Positions 59,015-64,000 of a DNA stretch of 64,000 nt are shown piece by piece. The notes under the pieces were generated by a model. The model did no database searches and was not told the origin of the DNA. It worked only from the letters and a program-made list of their open reading frames with translations. Each line of letters begins with the position of its first letter. Within the stretch, counting starts at the first letter, position 1. The DNA is from Solen grandis (Eukaryota; Mollusca; Bivalvia; Adapedonta; Solenidae), in assembly GCA_021229015.1 (NCBI GenBank), contig CM037783.1, positions 28,094,605-28,158,604 on the forward strand. Reading direction: 5' to 3'. The translations under genes and the position numbers were made by a program.

Positions 59015-60515
59015 GTTTGATACAATTGTAAAATTTCTATATGAATATCAGGAACGAGTAGTACAATTTGATATGAATTGACATTTCGTCTCTGGTTTCT
59101 TTTATCATATGACCTATACTGACAGTAAAACGCGATTATAACAAATAACAATCAAACAAATGAAGGAACGGACTGTGCACGAATTACTTCTGTAATCTAA
59201 CACCAAGAAAACAGTTTCAAATAACAACTGAAAATAACGATTTAACGTGTGTATTTCTCATACATTTTCAACATCATATGAATAATGAATCAAACACATT
59301 TAATCCAGCTGTTCACACTCTACACACTATGCATACATACAGAATACACGCGCGTGACGCGGAGTGATGTTATTCGGTCTAAAGGTTATATTAACAGGTT
59401 AAATATAGGAAAATATATAATGAGTAAACGACACCGGAAACAGCTGTTTGAGCACAATGTCATATGATAAATTTAAATATGGTTTCGTCTCGTCTCTATG
59501 TTGTTGCTTATGCCACCCATTATTACTGAAATCTCGTATTGTTATCAGTATTGTTCGCAAATCCAGGTTTATGTTTTTTATGCAGGCAAAAATTAAGATA
59601 GGAAGATGTAAATGAAACAATTTCTTTTTGAACATACTACTCTATAGTAACGCAGTGGTATCTCAAACCAATTAAGAAATTTTAGATTACAGGTCAACAG
59701 GATATTGAGGCCATATTTATATCTATTGTTATTATCATACGAGTAACATAAACCTGTGATTTACGGTATTTTTTGAGGTCCAACATATCCACCTATGTAT
59801 ATGAGACTTTTAATATGATCCGATACGGCAGGATTGATTTGCATTATTACATCTAACTATTTGAAATTCGCACAACAAACCTTGTTTGGCAAGAAAAGAA
59901 AGGTGACTGGTCTTTCTAACTGGTTTGAAACCATACATATCGTGTACTGATATGTCTATACTTTACGGAAGATTGGAAGTGACATTGTCGATATTTTTTT
60001 ATTAACTTGTGGCCAAAACTTGTTTTCCGTAGTTTATGTGGCCATAACGTAATAACTTGTTCTCTCAAGATAATTGTTTCCTCAAGAAAACATGTTGCCA
60101 CAACTTAACTAACTTGTTGAAAATATTCTCTAATCAAAAGATCTCGTTCAATATTTCCTATATTAATCTTTATCAATTAAGTATTTCTTATCAAGAACAT
60201 TTCAGAGGTTAACAATTATGTGAAATTGCAGTGTTCTGAATTATAAAAGGCATAACATAAGCAAACGATAATCAGATAAATAGATGCATTGAAAGATTAT
60301 AAAATAAATCATTCGTGGTGATAACTAGACACAGTGCAATGTACATTTGTACACCGATGTACGAATTCATATAATACGAGCTACTATTACTAAGTGGGAA
60401 AGGAATTAAATGATAATATAAGTAATAAATAAACTATAAAATGTCAATTTTCTGACCATGGTTACTTTAAAATAAAAAAGATAATTGTTTTAATTATAAT
60501 GATAATAATAAAACG
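59015..60515. other. Noncoding stretch with a small CpG cluster
   Basis: No gene recognised. CpG-rich ACACGCGCGTGACGCGG lies at about 59344-59361 in otherwise AT-rich sequence. Confidence 0.5.
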
Positions 60516-60518
60516 TAA

Positions 60519-61050
60519 ACAAGAGATCAGTAGTGGTCCTAGATCGTTCACCTGAATAACATCAGCTTAAAACTGTTTTATAGATCATTTAAGAAGTGAC
60601 CTTGCAATTTCCAACGTCAGCCACCCTAATCTCTAACAATCGGTTTGATAGCAGAAAATGATACTTTTTTGCATAAAAAATTATATAAGAAACCTACCCC
60701 ACCCACTTGGAACCTCATTATTGTTTGCACAATAATGATAAAGGGCTATACGGAAATCTTTTGTGCAAAATTAAATAAAAATCAGGTTTCAGATGAGATT
60801 TTTTGATAATGTTTAATTGTTTCGTTCGGTTGTCATGGTAACCAGGGTTCTACACGAATCAAGTTCATTTAGTAAAGGTTTTTGATCGGTTTTCGCCAAG
60901 TGTTTTCAGAGATTTCATCTGAGGCATTTTTTTTACGACGGACGAACACGACGACGGACGGACGATCACGACGACGGACCGGACGGACGAACACGACGAC
61001 GGACGTAGATAGGCCACAACAGCTCACCTTTCACACCTTCCGAGAAGGTA
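60519..61050 (-). mobile_element. Degenerate family A-like element
   Basis: Minus orientation: the left end AACAAGAGATCAG...GATCGTTCACCTGA corresponds to the family A end. The right part has ACGACGGACGGACGATCACG microsatellite and ACAGCTCACCTTTCACACC, the usual hairpin start in degraded form. Confidence 0.6.
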
Positions 61051-63277
61051 AAGTAAACAGATTTCAAACATAACAATAAGTAAGTAAGTAATTTATTTAT
61101 TATAGTGACATGTGCATACAAATATACAATATACAAATATACAATACAGATGGTAATAATAATGGCACCCGGCCCAATGGGCCTATATGTCACCTAAACA
61201 GACAGTGTCAATTTTTTTAACAGAACTACCGGTATATATACAAATATAATATCACGTTGTATAATAGGTAAACGATATCACAGAGTTGAACAACATCACT
61301 CAAATAACTATGATTAGCAACTATCAGTGCAATATAGTCCGAGATTTAAATGTTCAACATGCAAATGGACAGTTTAAACATATAGAAAATAAATAGATAA
61401 ATCACTGTTTTACATATAAGTAAATGTAGATCATCAGTATTTGTGAATATAAAGTTAACCAATGAAATACACAAAGGAACAATTTCACGTCATATTACTC
61501 TAAACACATTACAAAGTTGTGCAATATTAAAGAATAGCTATTTAATTTCGCGTACACATTTGTGTGTTTACATATACATACATACATACACATACAGTAA
61601 TGGAAAGGAATACAATGAAACAGGTGAAACAGGGCAGGCATCTTTGCAGTTTTTGGCTTATCTTGGTTTTCTCACGTTCAGACAGTACATGCTTTCCTCC
61701 TATATCACAGAAAGTGACCATATTCTGAAAAACAAAACATGACGGTTTACCCCGAACATATATTCCAGAAATAGATCTAAATAAAAACAAACCTGGATAA
61801 ACATAAACATTTTGCATCGAGTAGACATTATTAATATTTACACTTTATCAAAAGTAGTATATTAGTATAAAGTTGAAATATATATAAATATGCTGTTTTA
61901 TATAGCAAAATAGGACACAGAACAAGTGGTGTATACTTTTGTTGATTGAGTTATATATTTATGAAATTATAAATAACATTTTTACCATTAATGGCGTATT
62001 TGAATGAACAGCTATATCAAATACCCTTACATTGACATAACTTAAAACGCTTTTTAAGACTAAACACCTTGTATTTTCAAACCTTTTCTCCTGCTTCCGT
62101 GTACTTAAAAAGATTATATCACATTCTGAATTTGAGAAAATAAAACCAATACCCATGTATTGTAACTTAATATTGATCTATTTTGATATCATGGGTTCGT
62201 CGAAATTGATCAATGAGTGTACCTACAGATAAAGAAATAATGTGGAAATTGTGTGGAATAGCTCCCGATATAGTATTTAATAACAGCAATTTGCGTTTCT
62301 CGTAATAATGATGGGTATCTCATTAACATTATCTCGTTAAAACGACATTCACACGATTTACGCATCAGAGCAATCGAGAGTGATTAAGATAATTTGTGAT
62401 AACTTGTTACGTAATCGATGCTTTTTAAAAGCCTATAAATTCGTGTTTAAATACGCACCCTGTAAAGCCAGATATCGAATAGACTGATAAGCCCCACCGC
62501 TTCATGTGTATTTAGGATATCTGACGTTAGCGTCGTTGTTATTTTTTCACGCTTTTGCAAACAAACTTTTGGATGGCAGCCTATAAAAGAAAACAAGACA
62601 CGATTTCATATCTATAAATCTCAGAAATCATTGCAAAATTCGTCTAATTGTTTGATTTAAACTTTCTACCGACATGAAATTAAATCATTTTCTCATTGTC
62701 TCAATAGTGGCACGTTATCGCTATATCCTGCTTAAGACCAAACCAGCAAACTCTTAACCACCTGTCAACAGCAACCAGTAATGCATATTATACATTAATA
62801 TATTTCAATTTCATGAGAAATTTGAGTCATGTATTTTGGGTATGTAACAGCATTCGGAGAATTTCGATTTCATTGATGGCTAGATACTTTCATGTTACTT
62901 TTTACGATTACCGGTGTTCAAAACAGTTCCTCACACTCCTTTCTTTTAACATATTACAGGTTCCGATGACCGTTTCTCTAAACATGTATGAAGAACTTAA
63001 TCTTTTATACAATTTTCACATATGTAAAATAATACTAATTGAGATATTTTGATCCACAAAAAGTGGCTGGTTTGTGAAATGCAATGAAACAGTTCAACTT
63101 TCTTCTATGTTTATTACTTACGTAATCTTTTATCGGCATATCGACATGTCTGTCTTTGGCCATTGCGCAAATAAGAAATTAGCAGTACAAAATATGAGTT
63201 ACGACTTTGGAAGAATACGTTCATACGAAATTACTGTTCAATAACATAGAACATTATATAGTCATCAACACACATAC
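61051..63277. other. AT-rich noncoding sequence, no gene seen
   Basis: Holds a small (TAAG)n and ATACAAATATACA repeat patch at 61078-61145 that looks like a LINE or MITE tail. No supported coding region. Confidence 0.5.
62372..62420. repeat. Dispersed ~50-bp repeat, also at 63934-63981
   Basis: ATCGAGAGTGATT...GTAATCGATG recurs at 63934-63981 with about 80% identity by eye. CpG-containing in both. Confidence 0.6.
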
Positions 63278-63545
63278 CTGTCACAACGGAATCCTTAGTA
63301 TTACATGTATCGAGTATGCTGAATCCAAATCTGAATTCGAATTCATCGAAGTCTTCAGTTTTCATCAGATCCTCCAGGACAGTAACGTATATCGCAGGAA
63401 TCATGACAGTTAAAATAGTGCTGTTTGATTTTTGAATGCCAACTACATTCACATGCTTTGGCTCAATGCACAATATACCTGCTATCTTGTTTCGGATTTC
63501 ATCAAGCTTATCTTGTGTCTTAATAGTTAAAGATTGTAACATCAC
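63278..63545 (-). CDS. Exon-like ORF, partial gene of unknown function
   Basis: Minus strand. About 89 codons starting MMLQSLTIKTQDKLDEIRNK and ending before a good donor, GTGACAG|GTATGTG (phase 1). Composition is protein-like: a predicted helix (QDKLDEIRNKIAGILCI), then two strand-like hydrophobic runs (HVNVVGI, TILTVMIPAIYVTVL). It resembles a small helix-strand module I have seen at the C-terminus of multidomain molluscan proteins of the immune type, but I cannot name the family. Either a first exon or an internal one with an acceptor near 63520. Confidence 0.4.
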
Positions 63546-63721
63546 ACATATTGTGAGTTATGAATTGTACCATTCTGTAGAAGAAATAATTATACAACAT
63601 ATCAAAAGCTGCAAATCATGTTACCACACATATTGAAAACGACAAGTCTTGATGTTACACATATTATCATTCAAGTTAAAGATTGTAACATCACACATAT
63701 TGTGAGTTATGAATTGTACCA
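63525..63721. repeat. 50-bp direct repeat (63525-63574 and 63672-63721)
   Basis: The 50-bp AGTTAAAGATTGTAAC...GAATTGTACCATT occurs twice, about 147 bp apart and essentially identical. The first copy overlaps the start of the exon-like ORF. Confidence 0.9.
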
Positions 63722-64000
63722 TTACACATACTATAAATGAATGTTATTAATCAATTGACAGTCCTGAGAGACAAATAATTCAGGAACTCTTCACATAATT
63801 ATATATATATGTGGTGAACAGCGTTAGAAACATAGCCTTTTTTCAAAGTGGACTATGTTCTTTTCAGTATGGAAGACATACACCTATATTTTATGTTTTA
63901 TGTTGATATATCAAATACGCCGCCACTGGAACCATCGAGAGTGATTTAAATAAGTTGTGAGAACTTTATTCGTAATCGATGTAAAATAAATAAAATTTAC

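Noticed and set aside
61443..61817. Overlapping ORFs of about 90-99 codons on both strands
   Set aside because: No recognisable protein features; they overlap each other across an ACATAC simple repeat.

Overview
The window is nuclear DNA of an animal, almost certainly a bivalve mollusc. It is AT-rich and intron-rich, and packed with the hairpin-ended, GTCC-microsatellite-bearing interspersed elements, tRNA-derived SINEs and foldback MITEs typical of clam-like genomes. I assign the organism from gene architecture and remembered repeat style, not from a database match.

Two host genes are well supported. (1) A PCMTD1/2 co-ortholog lies on the minus strand (four coding exons, 8017 down to 2896, 613 aa): a protein-L-isoaspartate methyltransferase-like domain followed by an Elongin BC-box, a very long acidic linker and a Cullin-box-like C-terminus. 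(2) An L3MBTL3-type chromatin reader lies on the plus strand (19 coding exons, 26499 to 51977): a long low-complexity N-terminus, an FCS zinc finger, three MBT repeats, a CCHHC zinc finger and the first half of a SAM domain. The two genes are head to head. A CpG-richer stretch near 15.8-16.1 kb carries outward-facing GTAAGT donors and may be their shared promoter.

The main discovery concerns the assembly. The last SAM exon of L3MBTL3 is missing downstream of 51977 but is present, in matching phase, on the minus strand at 2013-1885, beyond a 100-N gap. The sequence between the two 100-N gaps (2142-2241 and 52242-52341) is exactly 50,000 bp long. Inverting that block in place restores one continuous L3MBTL3 gene, rebuilds a known repeat terminus across one junction and possibly a tRNA-like SINE head across the other. 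So 2242-52241 is very probably a misoriented scaffold block.

Layout: 1-2141 holds the L3MBTL3 last exon and probable 3' UTR plus a SINE. 2242-8064 holds PCMTD. 8.8-15.7 kb is a repeat field (families A, G, D, F). 15.7-16.2 kb is the candidate bidirectional promoter. 16.2-26.4 kb is upstream region or first intron of L3MBTL3, with elements A2, B+A3, C1 and A4. 26.5-52.0 kb is L3MBTL3, whose introns carry A5-A9, D2, D3, C2, MITEs, a SINE and a 30-bp minisatellite. 52.3-64 kb is a separate block with three tRNA-like or LINE retroelements, a hAT-like MITE with a clean 8-bp target duplication, and one exon-like ORF of uncertain nature near 63.3-63.5 kb.

The repeats share one design: a start hairpin, a GTCC-type microsatellite, an array of about 150-170 bp monomers, an end hairpin, and insertion into T-rich sites. 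Nested copies and a duplicated host element supply internal empty sites that help define the element ends.
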